A stretch of 64,000 nucleotides of DNA, taken from Chaetomidium leptoderma. Taxonomy: Eukaryota > Ascomycota > Sordariomycetes > Sordariales > Chaetomiaceae. The number at the start of each line of letters is the position of its first letter. Position 1 is the first letter of the stretch. Below, piece after piece: positions 35,116 through 46,678 of this stretch. The notes under the pieces were generated by a model. The model saw only the letters and a program-made list of their open reading frames with translations, made no database searches and was not told the DNA's origin. The translations under genes and the position numbers were made by a program. Location of the stretch: contig MU856919.1 of the NCBI GenBank assembly GCA_033296705.1, positions 50,361 through 114,360 of the forward strand, read 5' to 3'.

Positions 35116-36476
35116 TCAAAACCCTTCTCCGGTCAATATGGTCCGGCCTCCGCCATACCAAAGAGCCCCGCATCGAGCGTCGAGACCCCTTTCCTGGCCA
35201 ACAATCCACTCGCCAGCCCATTCGCCGCCGTCAGTGACCTCCCAGACCTCCTTCTCCAGCCACTTGTTCATGTCTTCAATGGCCTGGATCCACCGCTCTC
35301 GCAACTCGGGTGTCTCGTGGTCCTTCTCGGTGAGGTAGCGACCCAACGTGATGTGTGCACTAGGGACCACATAGCGAGAGTCAATGACAACGGCTTCCGA
35401 GGCCATGTTGAAGACATCCCGCCGCAGGTGGTGGTACGTGTAGTTGTCGCTCTCTGCCGCGCTCCCGTTCAGCTGCCCGGGTTGCCCAATATCCTCCGGG
35501 AATGGCGGTACAGAGGGTGGCGACAGCACTTGCTCCCCAGATGCTGGCAGGAACGACACGGCAACCGCGGACAAGTCGTACGAGATCATGGGCTTCACAA
35601 GCCGAGAGCGTCGGGTAAACGTCAGCCCTGTCAGAGCAGGCACTGCCGGCCGCATAGATGACACCAGGCTTGCAATCTCCTCGGCCGTCCGCGAGTGGGC
35701 GATTTCGAGAGTTGTCAAGTGTATGCGGTGTGGAGGCATGAGCCAGAGGCCTGGTCCCCCAACATGTCAGTCACTGTTGGCCCCTGCGAGCTTCAAAAGA
35801 CGGCAGCAAAAGTGCTTACTTGGCGCCGCTTCGCGCAGAAGGCTCTGCAGATGAGAGGCCAGCTTCACGATATGCTCCGGAGGTCTTGCCCAGAAGACGA
35901 GGCAGTGCCGGGGGTCTTGGAACCCAGGCTCGATATCTGGGGTTTCCAGACGCAGGAGAACGGGATCAATATTCAGCCCTTGGAACTCGGGCGCCAGAAA
36001 CTTTTCTCGCTGCTGCGCATTCCTTGTGGTGCGATGCGTGGCATAAAGAGACTGGATCTTGGCCTAGACGGGGGTTCCTGGGTCAGCAGCTGAGAGATAA
36101 GCCAAACACCAGCAACGATACACGGCAACAACATCAGGGCAAAGGGGCCAGTTCCTTGGGGGAAAAGGCCAAGGCTCACTCAAACGCCAGGTTCCTTGTC
36201 AGGTTCCTTGTTCATCCCCGGCGCCCACGGACCAACTACCTTTGTTGCTCTGCCTCGGGGCCAGCACCGTGGCCGGGTTCACCGGTATTTCTCTCGCTTT
36301 CATCCTGCTCTCCGGAATCCCGCCTCGCGGAGTAGGAAATGTCAGCTTACCGGAGAGCCATGGCAGGCGTTGATGAGCGCGTCATACGGGTTTTCGCCCG
36401 GCTTAATGTCGACGCCGGAAAGATCCTCAAACTTGTTTCCGGCGTCTGCCAAACGCAACTCAGAGACAGGCGGCAT
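35116..36476 (-). CDS. 2H phosphoesterase-like protein
   Basis: Exons 36476-36351, 36063-35820 and 35750-35116 give about 334 residues. Splicing joins ...GENPYDALINACHGSP to AKIQSLYATHRTTRN and later REAAPS to LWLMPPHRIHLTTLEI, both in frame. Two H-x-T motifs, HLT (residues 134-136) and HIT in PSAHITLGRY (256-258), lie about 120 residues apart, the pattern of 2H phosphoesterases (RNA ligase/cyclic phosphodiesterase fold; relatives include LigT, ASCC1 and AKAP7). The phrase CLVFWARPPEHIVKLASHLQ before the first motif also fits. The substrate is unknown: RNA 2',3'-cyclic phosphate or 2'-5' linkages would be usual. The first intron is long for this locus (287 bases). Fold-level call only. Confidence 0.72.
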
Positions 36477-37872
36477 CTTCCAGGTTGCCGTCGTTCAAAC
36501 GGATTGGGCCCCTAGACGACGGGCCGAAGCTTGCCCGAGTTCTTTCCCAACCTTGGCAAACAAAACAAAAAACGCAATCAAAGTCCGTCAACGGCGTGCT
36601 TTCCTTTCGTCCCTCTTTCCAACATCAACAAAGGCCACGCAGGTGCTAACGGCAGAAAAGACGCAGGCTTTTTCCGTGGCCTCGTATTGGGAGCATGCGG
36701 CTGAACACCAAGGGTCCAAGAGTCGGCCGAGACTCGGAGCTCTTCTTGAATCCACGAATCCACCCAGCCACAGCATCCAAACAGACCGGCCAGCCACAGG
36801 CAGCCCGCCGTTTCAGCCACAAGGGGGTCGTCGGTCTCTTGGCAGCCAGCTTCAACGCCAAGTTCAGGGGGGTTGCTGTTTACTCAACAGGCCAGCCCCT
36901 GAGCAGAAGCAGTCTTTGACAGCATCGTTGCCTCGACAACCACCAAATGAACCACTCACTCAGTGGCGTCCAGGGTAACTAGCACCTGGCATATGCTTTC
37001 TTGCTGCTTCTTTGGGCATCGCTAATCGGTCAAAGGCTCTGATAGCCTTCCTCTGCGGCCCTGTCACAAACTGTCAGTTATGCCGCCCATGGTGAGCTGG
37101 AAAAGGGGCAAGGGGTTCGCTTGCCCGCATGGCCTTGTACAAACTGTATGGTGCCACACAAAGGCCCAGTGATTCAACATGAATCCGTCAACCCTGTCTG
37201 AACCCGCCCGGGACTATGGCGACCTCCGTGGCATTGCTCTCTTTGCCCCTCTGGACCACCAGCCCCCAAGAGTCAGGGACATCGCCGCTGTCCGGCCCCC
37301 TTCCCCCCGGCGGCGGGCAACGCCGTGCTCACAACGCCATCCGGAGCACAGGTGGTGATGGCTTGGGTGGTTCCCCGGCTCGCATCGACGACCAGAAAGC
37401 GTGTTTACCGCAGCTTCTCGCCGTACCCCTCGATGCGGAAGCCTGCGGAATCACAGACCCGCTTGGTGTCGCGCCCTGAGCTTGAGAAACACGCCGCCCC
37501 GGTCCTTTCTGCCCGTGTCTTTCGCTCTAGCTGTCGTTCTGCCCGTGTTCTTCGCTTTCGTTGCCTATTTATCCTGCCCACATCTTCCTGCGATTTCTTT
37601 TCCGAAATTCTCCTCCCCAACCGACCTAGAAACAACCTCAGAGGCGCGCAACACCAAAACCCTGCGTCACTTCTGGCTGTCTCCAGCACTCTCAACATCA
37701 CTCTTTGCTCTCTCACTTGCCTTTCCCTTCGGTCCACCTGACCATCCCGAGCCAAAATCAAATCGCCCGGTGCCCTGCGGCGAAGAGGGCTCCGTGCTGT
37801 CGGGTCATCAGGTACGGACACCCTTTGCTAGTGGGTTGATTGAGGAGCGACCCAGCTGACATCAGTCAAGAC
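36477..37872. promoter_or_regulatory. Divergent promoter region upstream of DNMT5 gene
   Basis: About 1.4 kb between the 2H-phosphoesterase gene (-) and the DNMT5 gene (+). Open frames here lack domains. From about 37490 to 37740 the plus strand is C/T-rich, as in fungal leaders; an upstream non-coding exon is possible but not shown. Confidence 0.45.
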
Positions 37873-40800
37873 ATGGCCCCTAGGAAAAATGCCAAGGCAC
37901 CTCGTGCTGCCACCAGCAAGCACAAAAACCGCGCACCGTCTGCTCCCTCCGCGGAGTATCTCCCCGCTGGTGGAAAGCGCAAGCGCTCTGCCAATCATCC
38001 CACCAAAGCCTCCAACCAAGATGGCGATGGTGATAGCGATGGTGGCCGACGTTCCCTTCGTTCAGGCAAGAAACAGAAAGCTTCGCCTTCGGCGGGCGGT
38101 GAGGACGACCAGTCTCAACCCGTCGACTCGGACTCTAGCAGCTCGAGTGTCATTGAGGTCATGGGCGTCGATCCTCCGGCTGGCAACGGCAACGCAGGCG
38201 GCATGCCCGACAAAAAGCCCAAGCGTTTCATTGATACCAGCTTATTGCCCATCTCCGATGTCCGCTTGATGTTCGAGGACATGGTCGCGCGGCTCAACCC
38301 CATGGCTCTGAAGGAATCGCCCATCAAGTTGAACGTGGCGACGCTCTGCTCCGGCACAGACGCGCCCATCTTTGCCCTGGGTCTGATCCAGGACGCCCTT
38401 CAAGCGACGGGCTTTGGCGCTGGCTTCGAGTTTGAGCATCTCTTCAGCTGTGAAATTGAGCCGTTCAAGCAGGGCTTCATTCGCCGCAACCTCCCTCACG
38501 GCACGCTCATATTCCGAGATGTTGTCGAGTTGGCAAGTGTGCCTAACAAGGCGTAAGTTCAATACCCAACACCGATGAAACAAACTTCTTGTGGCTAACA
38601 CGGTCCAGCACAACCGCCGGTGGTTCCAAAGCCGCGATTCCAGCAGAGAAACTCGATATCCTGTTCGCCGGGTGCTCCTGCGTTGACTATTCCCTCATGA
38701 ATCAGAACAAGCCGTCTGGACGCGTGCCGTCACTGGACCGTTTCCTGAAACAGAAGCCGAAGAAGAAGAAGAAGACGAGAGCCAAAAAGAAACTGCCTGA
38801 CGAAGAAGAAGACGACGACGAAGAGCTGCCGCCCGTCAAACTCGACGAGGACTTTGTCTATGCTCTGGACCCAGGTCTCGAAGAACTTCTTCGACTGCCG
38901 TCAGGTGGAGAGTCGGCAAGAACCTTCTTCGCGGCCGTGAAGCTCATAACCAACATTCGACCGAAACTGGTCATGTTGGAGAACGTCGTCGGCGCGCCAT
39001 GGGACATGTACACAGACCTGATCTTCCCCAGGGTCTGCTACGTGGCCCGCCGCATCAAGTTGGACAGCAAGGAATTCTACCTGCCTCAGACTCGCCAGCG
39101 AGGTTATCTGGTCGCCGTCGACGCCCAGAGCATTGGCCTGGAAAAGGCCACCGCAATTGCCGAGGCATGGATGGTGCAGCTCACCAAGTGCAAACGGCCG
39201 CCCTCGTCCTCTATCTCGGCCTTTCTTCGCCCAACCGATGACCCGGGCGCAATCCAGGCCAGGGCCGACATGGAAAGCAAGACTTCATACAATGCCGAAT
39301 GGGCTCTCTGTTTGCTCCGTCATGCCGACGTGCGCCAGAAGAACGGCATTCGGCGAGATGACAACCCCTTCAGCATGAAAGCCATGCGCAGCGGCCGGCT
39401 CATCTCGACCGTCTTTCCCTCGCATTCCTGGCTGCCGTTCTGGGGTTCTCAGCCTGCCAGAGTCATTGATCTGATGGACATTGTATTTGCCGTCGCGCGC
39501 AAGCAGGGTGTCGACCTGGGCTACAAGACGGGCATGATTGACGTGAGCCAGAACGTCGACCGCAACAAGTTTGTCGTCGCCGCCCGCGCCAATCGTACCA
39601 AGAACAACCTGGGCATCGTCGGCTGCATCACCCCCAGCGGGATGCCCATCGTCACCGATCTCATGCGCCCCATCACCGGAACAGAGACCCTCGCGTTGCA
39701 GGGTCTCCCGGTTGACGAACTGGTCATTTCGACCGAAACCCAGGCTCAGCTTCGGGATCTGGCGGGAAACGCCATGACAGTCACCGTCGTCGGCGCCGCG
39801 ACCCTGGCTCTTCTTCTCGCCGTCTTGCGCTCGGACTCAACGACAGACTCAAAGCTGCTCAACCATATCGAGTCGGCACGGCCCAGGCGCAGCCTGTATT
39901 TGGAGGCTCCTCCAGACCACTTGCTGGTGCCTGGCCGGGTCGGTAGTGCCACTCTTGACACCCAACCGCTCCTAGCCATCGCAAAGGAGATGGTGCGCTT
40001 GTGCTACTGTGCCGCACGTGCCAATGGGGTCTTTGCTTGCAACGCCTGCGGTATCACAGCCTGCTCCGCCTGTCGTGGGAACCCCAAGCATAGCTTTGGC
40101 ATCAAGAAGGCCACAGGCCTTGAGTCCTCTGCTGAGCAGGGCAAAGTCCGTCTTAGGAACCTCCTGCCCAACGCTCTCATGCTGCCTGTGCCGCCTTCCA
40201 TCACCCGCCACGCACTGAGCATGGTCGAAGAAGAAGAGCTGTACCACTCGGTCGTCTCCGATGTCCTGACCGAGGGGGTTATGTACTACTTTGACGAGAT
40301 CAAGGTGACCGAGACCGTGGTCGTGTGCTACAAGGCCGCCAATACCATCGCTCGTCTTGTCCTCTCTCCCGACTCGGCTTGCCGTTGGTACATCTACATC
40401 GCGCCCTGGCACCCCGCTCACATCCAACTCTCGGGCACATTCGATCTTAACCAGCCCATCGCGCGGGGGCACCTTTCTCCCGAGGACCCCTCCATCGTCG
40501 ACTGGGCTGTGTGGATCCCTGGTCACATCAACTTGACCCTTCAGCTGGCCAAGAATGCAGCCGGCGCGCTGGTCACTGACAAGCTCTCGTTTGAGGCCGG
40601 ATACAAAATGGCGCCAGACGCGTCATTGCTGGCGTGGAAGAAGTTGGTGGAGGAGGAGGTGTGCGGCACCTACTTCCACCACCCCGACTGCGGCACGGCA
40701 GGAAATGCCCTGCATATCAAACAATCCGCTACCACCGCTGCTGCCAAGGTCTTCATGATGTGGGATTCCGCGAGGCTCCGCGATCCCAGTGACGACCACT

Positions 40801-43800
40801 TCGTGTGGACCAAGACCATGAGGAGAATGGAGCCTCATGAGTATCGCGAGACTTTGCTCCACGCCAAGCCGACACTTACCTGGAATCTTGATTCCGATTC
40901 CGACCTGGGACAAGTGAGCGTCTTCTGGCTCGGGTACTGGTCATCTCCTGCCAGCTATCCCAACACGCCGAAGCCCAGCCTACCGGTGCGCATTCAAGAC
41001 CTCGTCCAGCTCCACTGGGGCTCGACTGAAGCCATTCAGCAGGCGTCTTGTCATGTGCCACATGGGCAAGCTCCGATCACCCGGATGCCCATTCTTGCCG
41101 CCATCACCGCGACATTGGGCGGGTTTCCGGTATCGGCGGCGCGACTCTCCAAGATGGATGCTCGCCAGACCAACGATCGCTTCTACATCATCCCCGCCAC
41201 CGGTCTCGAAGCGTTCCTGAGGATGTTCGCTTCCCTCTCCGGCGAGCTGCGCCAGTCAACGACCCCGGGAGATGTCGCTCTGTTCCCGCACCTCCACGGC
41301 AAATGGGTGCGAGTGGCCCTCTGCCGAGACTGCTCCGTGACTCCGCCCAAGATCACAGTCTACAGCAAGGAGGACCGGAGAACGACATCCCGGGGTGCGA
41401 CGAGGTCCTTCAAGGCCATCATCGAAGACCCTGATGAAGCTGCACTGTTTGAAAGGCACTACCAAGACCTCCCTAGGGCCGTGGCCGTTGCCGCACAACT
41501 CGTGCATGGCGATGGCGATGGCGAAGCGTCGATAATGGACATGAGGCTTATGCTGCAACCCAAGACGCTCGCGTCGAGAGCGTTCGGGTACCTACTGCAG
41601 GCGCATCACACCGCAGCCCGTGGTCGGTCCGCCCTGAACTTGACCGCAGAGACTTCGTTCACCGTGGTGCTCGATCATGCAGCCTCCTCGATCGCCGTCT
41701 TTGCGCCCCTGAGCGACTCGGTCCAACCGTGCAGCGACAAGCACACAATTGGCATTGATCTCAGCCGACCGTGCGAGCTGCCAGACTCTCCCCCCGCTCG
41801 GTTCTCCCGAGAAATCAAGAAGGGAAGAGGGAAGAAGGCGAAGACGACATTGGTACAGTATGAACTTAGACCGAGTCAGAAGGAAGCTGTCAACTGGATG
41901 CTGCAACGCGAGCGAGCACCCCTCGACTTTGTTAAGTCCGAAATTGAGGAGGAGGTGGTTGCGCCGCTCAACCTCCGCGTGGTAGGCAAGGCCGAATGGG
42001 CCACCAGCTTCCCATACAGCTCCCGTGGTGGTGTCGTTGCCCACGAGGTTGGGTACGGGAAGACCGTGGTCACGCTCGCTCTGCTCGACCACATGCAAGA
42101 GTTCGACAAGAAGGAGTCCATCGCTGAGCGCATGGAGAAAGCCGATGGCGTCTGGTCCGAGGAGCTACCCCGGCCCTTTGGCCAGTTTGGGTACCCCAGC
42201 CTGATTGACCCGAACCTCAAAGCCAAGTCCTTCTTCCACCACCTGTCCGCCACTCTTGTGATTGTTCCTAGGCACATCACAAGCCAATGGGAAAACGAAT
42301 CCAAGAAGTTTCTCGGGTTGACGGGCGCCAAGTTACTCGTCATCAAGTCGGTGGACGGGTTCTACAACAAGCGCGCGCTGGAGAGACTGCAAGAGGCCGA
42401 GATCATCATCGTCAGCAGCGCAGTTTTTGGGCAAGCATTCCTGAACCGGCTGCAGACTGTTGCCGGAAGGGATAAGGACTACCACAAAGGGCTCCATGGG
42501 AGGACTCTCGAGGCCTGGTACCGTGGCGCGTTGCGCAATCACAGGATCCTTACCGCCTACTACTTGGCCGGCCGTGCCGCCGACATTTCTCACGACGACC
42601 TCATGCAGACGCTCCTCGAGGACCTGTTGCCCCGCTTGATCAGGAAGCAGCAAGCCGAAATCGACGCGCTGCTTGAGAAACAGGTGCCCGAGATCGACCG
42701 TCGGCTGTACAAGAAGGCTGGCAAAGAAGCTGGCAAATCCGCGGCCGCCACTAGCTCGGGGAACAAGCAGGGCGGTGCTGGCAAACTACCCGCTGAGAAA
42801 ACGGACAAGGCCGAGAAGGGGGGCGACAACAAGGGCGAGGGCGAGGCAACCAAGAAGGGTGAAAAGGACTGGGACATCTGTTGGTTGCACAACTGCAGCT
42901 TCGCGCGTGTCATCTGGGACGAATGCTCCTATGACGATGACAAACACGTTCCCCTCTTCGTCGCGAACGCCGTGGCCAACGCCAAGTGGCTGATCTCGGG
43001 AACGCCCAAGCTCTTTGGGCTCGAGCAGGTCTGCAAGATTGCCGCCGCGTTCGGCGTACACGTTGCCCGGCCCGAGCCACGAATGATGCCCGGCCTGCCG
43101 GCAGTGACAAAGGGACCGGAACTGGACTCCATGTCCAAGAGCGAGGAGTTTCATGTCTTCTCGTCCCGGATAAAGTCGGTGGCACTGGCCCACGAAAGGC
43201 ACAGCCAAGCCCAAAAGTTCGTGGCTGCGTACTTCCGTGCCAACGCTCTGGATACCGAGGTCAACATTGAGTTTGAGGAGCATGTCCAGTCTGTCGGCAT
43301 GACAGCTTCGAATTGGGTTCGCTACCACTTGCTGAATCAGACAATCATCGATGCCGGCTATGATTACACGATTCTTCCCGCCCACGCTCGCGACGTGGTG
43401 GTCCTGAAAGGCAGCGACTTGGTCGGCAAAGACGGACCGGCTGCCGCCAAGATGCTCCTGGGCCTGCTCGCCTCCGGTCTTGGTGAGAACGGAAACTCGA
43501 TCAACGCCCTGGAGATGGATCTCGCGGGCCGGGTCGAGTTGCTCAGCGACCAAATGAAGCTGCTCTGGGACAAGACGATGTGGCTCTGGCGATGGATATC
43601 CAAACTCAGACCCGAAGACGACCCAGAGTCTAGAGAGTCCAAAGTTAGCACGCCAGTCCAGGATACGCTGACACGGGTGGAGATCTTGTGCGACAGTCTG
43701 GACAAGGCGTTGCTGGGGGGTGGGAACTTTGAGGAATTCGGCGGCAGGGAAATGTTCCAGCACGAGGCGGCTGTTGTCGCTAGCCTGTGGGGCAAGCCGC

Positions 43801-45416
43801 AGAACCCGGGCAACCTTAACCTGCACATCGCTTACCTCCAGGCGTACTGGGGAATGCACTTTCAGCCGGGCTGGATGACACAGTACAACGAAAACAAGGC
43901 GCAGTACACTTGGCTGGACTTTTTCAACGTCGAGGACTCGACCGTGGACCGGCTGACGGGGAAGCAACTCCGCCTGCTCGCTGAAGACATCTGCTGGCTC
44001 AGGTACAAGATTGTCCCGGGCGCATTGAGCCTCGAAAACCAACACGAAGGCCAACACCAAAACCACCTTCCGGTCGATTTCCTCCCGGATGCCCTTGATC
44101 CTGGCAGCAACACCGGTTCCCGAAACATTCCGGCAGACATTGGGCAACTGGTTGCGGATGACAAGCGTGTACTCGACGGCCTTGCCGAAGATCAACTGAA
44201 GCAGTTTATACGGCATTGCGCGGGATTCAAACCACCAGCTCAGACATGGCAGGCTGCCAAGGACTCTTTCACGTTTGCCACCGATGCTAAAAAGACTGTG
44301 AAGCTCAATCTTGAAGAGCGGCTCACAGAGCGCAACTTGAAGTTCAGCTCAAGCACCTCGGTCGACAAACTCAAGGAGGCGCTCTGGCGGCACGAGAGCG
44401 GCCTCAGCAGGTGTGAACACTACCGCGATGGCCGGGCCCCACCGGACAGGCACCGAGACTTGGAGCTGGCGACCTGGTGCGGTGGCACGGCGGTCAAGCA
44501 AATGGAGACTGCCAACGAGGAGCTGAAGCGGACCATGGTGCATCTCTCCAAGACGGTCGAAGACCTGAGGGCGACCAGGCTGGAGGGCAACTTTGTTCCC
44601 GCGTACTCCTCACTGGCCCATGCTCGAGACAAGGATTTGTTTTTGAGGGCGAAGCCGTGCGGTAGCTGCCACCAGCCGCTCTGGTCAGCGGCCTCGTCGT
44701 TCCTGGTGGTGGCCTGTGGCCACTTCCTGTGCGGCCAATGCAAATCGGCAGCGGGCTTCTATTGCCCCGTCCAGGACTGCCCGGCCTTCATTCGCAAGCG
44801 GCCGGTCCTCCGCTGCTCGCAGGTGCCGGAAATCCCCAGCGTCGAGCCGCGCGGAAAAGCCAGGTGTGTTGCCGACCTCATCAAGGACAACATCCCGTCC
44901 GAGGATTTCGTCGTCGTCTTTGCACAATACCGCCCCCTGATCAACGGGTTGGCAAAGGCATTCGAAGACGCCGGACTCGAGTACCTCAACCTCGCCGCCA
45001 TGAATGACGAGTCGATCTCCAAGAAACTCGAGGAATTCAAGCTCGGACGCGCCGGCCAGGTCTTGCTGCTCGACATGGACAGCGAGACCAGCGCGGGGAG
45101 CAACCTGACGATTGCTACGCACGTCATCTTTGCCACCCCGTACGTGCACCCCGACGAGGAGCACCAGGCCAGGACGGTCCGGCAGGCGCGGGGCCGGTGC
45201 ATCCGTACTGGGCAGACCAAGAAGGTGCATGTGTACCACTTTATGGTCTCGGGCACGGTCGAGGAGGAGACGCTGCGCAAGTTTGGTAAAGACAGCCCGG
45301 CTGTGCGAAGCTTCTTTGAGAACTCCGACAGCATCCCGTGGTGGATGGAGGAGGAGGAGGAGGAGGAGGAGGAAACGAGGAAGAGCGAGGCCACTCCCAT
45401 TGAGGAGGAGAACTAG
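37873..45416 (+). CDS. DNMT5: DNMT5-type DNA methyltransferase/SNF2 ATPase
   Basis: Exons 37873-38552 and 38609-45416 give about 2,495 residues. After a basic N-terminus with nuclear-signal-like clusters comes a C5-cytosine methyltransferase: motif I LCSGTDAPIFALG (near residue 157), motif IV GCSCVDYS with the catalytic Cys (near 247), motif VI MLENVVGAPW (near 350), motif VIII QTRQRGYLV (near 387) and motif X LAGNAMTVTVVG (near 612). A Cys-rich patch (FACNACGITACSAC) follows near 697. The SNF2 part has HEVGYGKTVVTLAL (Walker A, near 1,375), a DECS box in VIWDECS (near 1,664), a RING (CGSC...CGHFLCGQC, near 2,244) and the C-terminal helicase lobe with VRQARGRCIRTGQ. In Cryptococcus, Dnmt5 is an ATP-dependent maintenance methylase. 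No chromodomain is visible here. The gene ends in a Glu run. Confidence 0.93.
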
Positions 45417-45793
45417 GGGATGGGCGAGACGGGCTGCTGAATGTGTTGGGTTTAAGGGGGGGCTACATACATATGGAACGCCCCATTGTACGACTATGAC
45501 AAGGACAAGGACAAGGCGGGATTTGTGGGTATAGAAGTCGGTGTAGGAATACGGAGGGGAAAGGCCGGTGATCAGTTCGGCCTGAGTAACGGATGGTGTG
45601 CCTTCACTGATAAGGGGGTTCGCTAAATTTAGCATCTCTATGGGGCGCACACCAAATGAAATATGTCATGTAAAATCTAACTGGTTCTCTCGGTGACTCG
45701 GTGTGACAATCTTCCATGCTCAGGGCCACCTGCCGTCTGCCATTGACACACCTACAAAGTACGGGTGAGCATGACCATGTCGGCAGAGTGTTG
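45417..45793. other. Intergenic between convergent genes
   Basis: About 380 bases with the facing 3' ends of the DNMT5 and ureidoglycolate lyase genes. No gene seen. Confidence 0.5.
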
Positions 45794-46678
45794 TCACAAC
45801 TTTGACATGTTCACCCCAACCCCCTTATTCTCCTGTGGTAATGGCCTCAACCTCACCGCAATCCCCCCCTGATTGCCCGCCCCTTGCCCTAAATCCCGCT
45901 GTACGTCCACCTCTTGACAATCCTCCGCGGCAACCCCATTCGCAAACTGCACCACCACAAAATCCACAGCGGCCCCCTGGTTTCCCAGCGCGACCATGGG
46001 CGCATGCCAGGTGCCAGCGCCGTAGGTGACTGCCTGGGTGGCATTCGCGACAAATGCGCGGAGGCGGTGCAGGTCGGGCATTCCGCTTCCCGGTAGCGCG
46101 CGGGGGTAGTTTGCGGAGAGCGGGAGGGTGCTTGGGACGGGCAGGAGGGTCTTTGCCTCTCCGTCCGGGCCGCCAGGGCCGCCAGGGCCGCCAGGGAGGG
46201 AAGGGGCTACAATGACGAGGTAATGCGCGGTGGGGTCGGCGGTGAGGGGCACAAAGGTTTGGGTTGTGTAAGGGTGGCGTTCGAGGACGGTGACGGAAAA
46301 GGTTGACGGCGGTGGAGGTTGAGGGTGCCGGGCCGAGGTCAGAGCCGGAGTCGGCATCGGAGGTCCAGTCGAGCCCGGGATGCGCACACGGGCGGCGCAC
46401 ACAAACATGCTCATCACTGGGGATGCCGGGCAACCACTTGGGGACTGGTCATACAAATTTATTTGGTTCGAGACATGCTGGTATTTGATGGCCGAGCCTT
46501 GGTTGGCAGTTATGGCGTCGAAGGGAAGTCGTGGCGACGGTCCAGCCGATGAGGGGTGAAGGTCGGGTCGCGGGTTCTCAACCACGTCGCCAAATAACGC
46601 AAAGGCTTCGCGTGTGAGAGGGACTGCCTCAATTACGATGCCCGAAACTGCTGGGTTCTTTTCATTTGGTGGCGGCAT
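45794..46678 (-). CDS. DAL3: Ureidoglycolate lyase
   Basis: One exon, 294 codons. The enzyme cleaves ureidoglycolate to glyoxylate and urea at the end of purine/allantoin breakdown. Family features are visible: EAVPLTREAFALFGDVVE near the start, FSVTVLERHPYTTQTFVPL (metal-binding cupin-like core with Glu and His) and VTYGAGTWHAPMVALGNQGAAVDFVVVQF near the end, where the WHAP His completes the site. An inserted Pro-rich loop and a GGPGGPGGPDG run in the middle make it slightly longer than bacterial AllA. No other allantoin gene is next to it, so it is not in a catabolic cluster here. The symbol follows the yeast function. Confidence 0.93.
   Translation of the reverse strand: MPPPNEKNPAVSGIVIEAVPLTREAFALFGDVVENPRPDLHPSSAGPSPRLPFDAITANQGSAIKYQHVSNQINLYDQSPSGCPASPVMSMFVCAARVRIPGSTGPPMPTPALTSARHPQPPPPSTFSVTVLERHPYTTQTFVPLTADPTAHYLVIVAPSLPGGPGGPGGPDGEAKTLLPVPSTLPLSANYPRALPGSGMPDLHRLRAFVANATQAVTYGAGTWHAPMVALGNQGAAVDFVVVQFANGVAAEDCQEVDVQRDLGQGAGNQGGIAVRLRPLPQENKGVGVNMSKL

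Noticed and set aside
42786..44216. 476-codon frame on the minus strand
   Set aside because: Antisense to the SNF2 part of the DNMT5 gene and without recognisable features.
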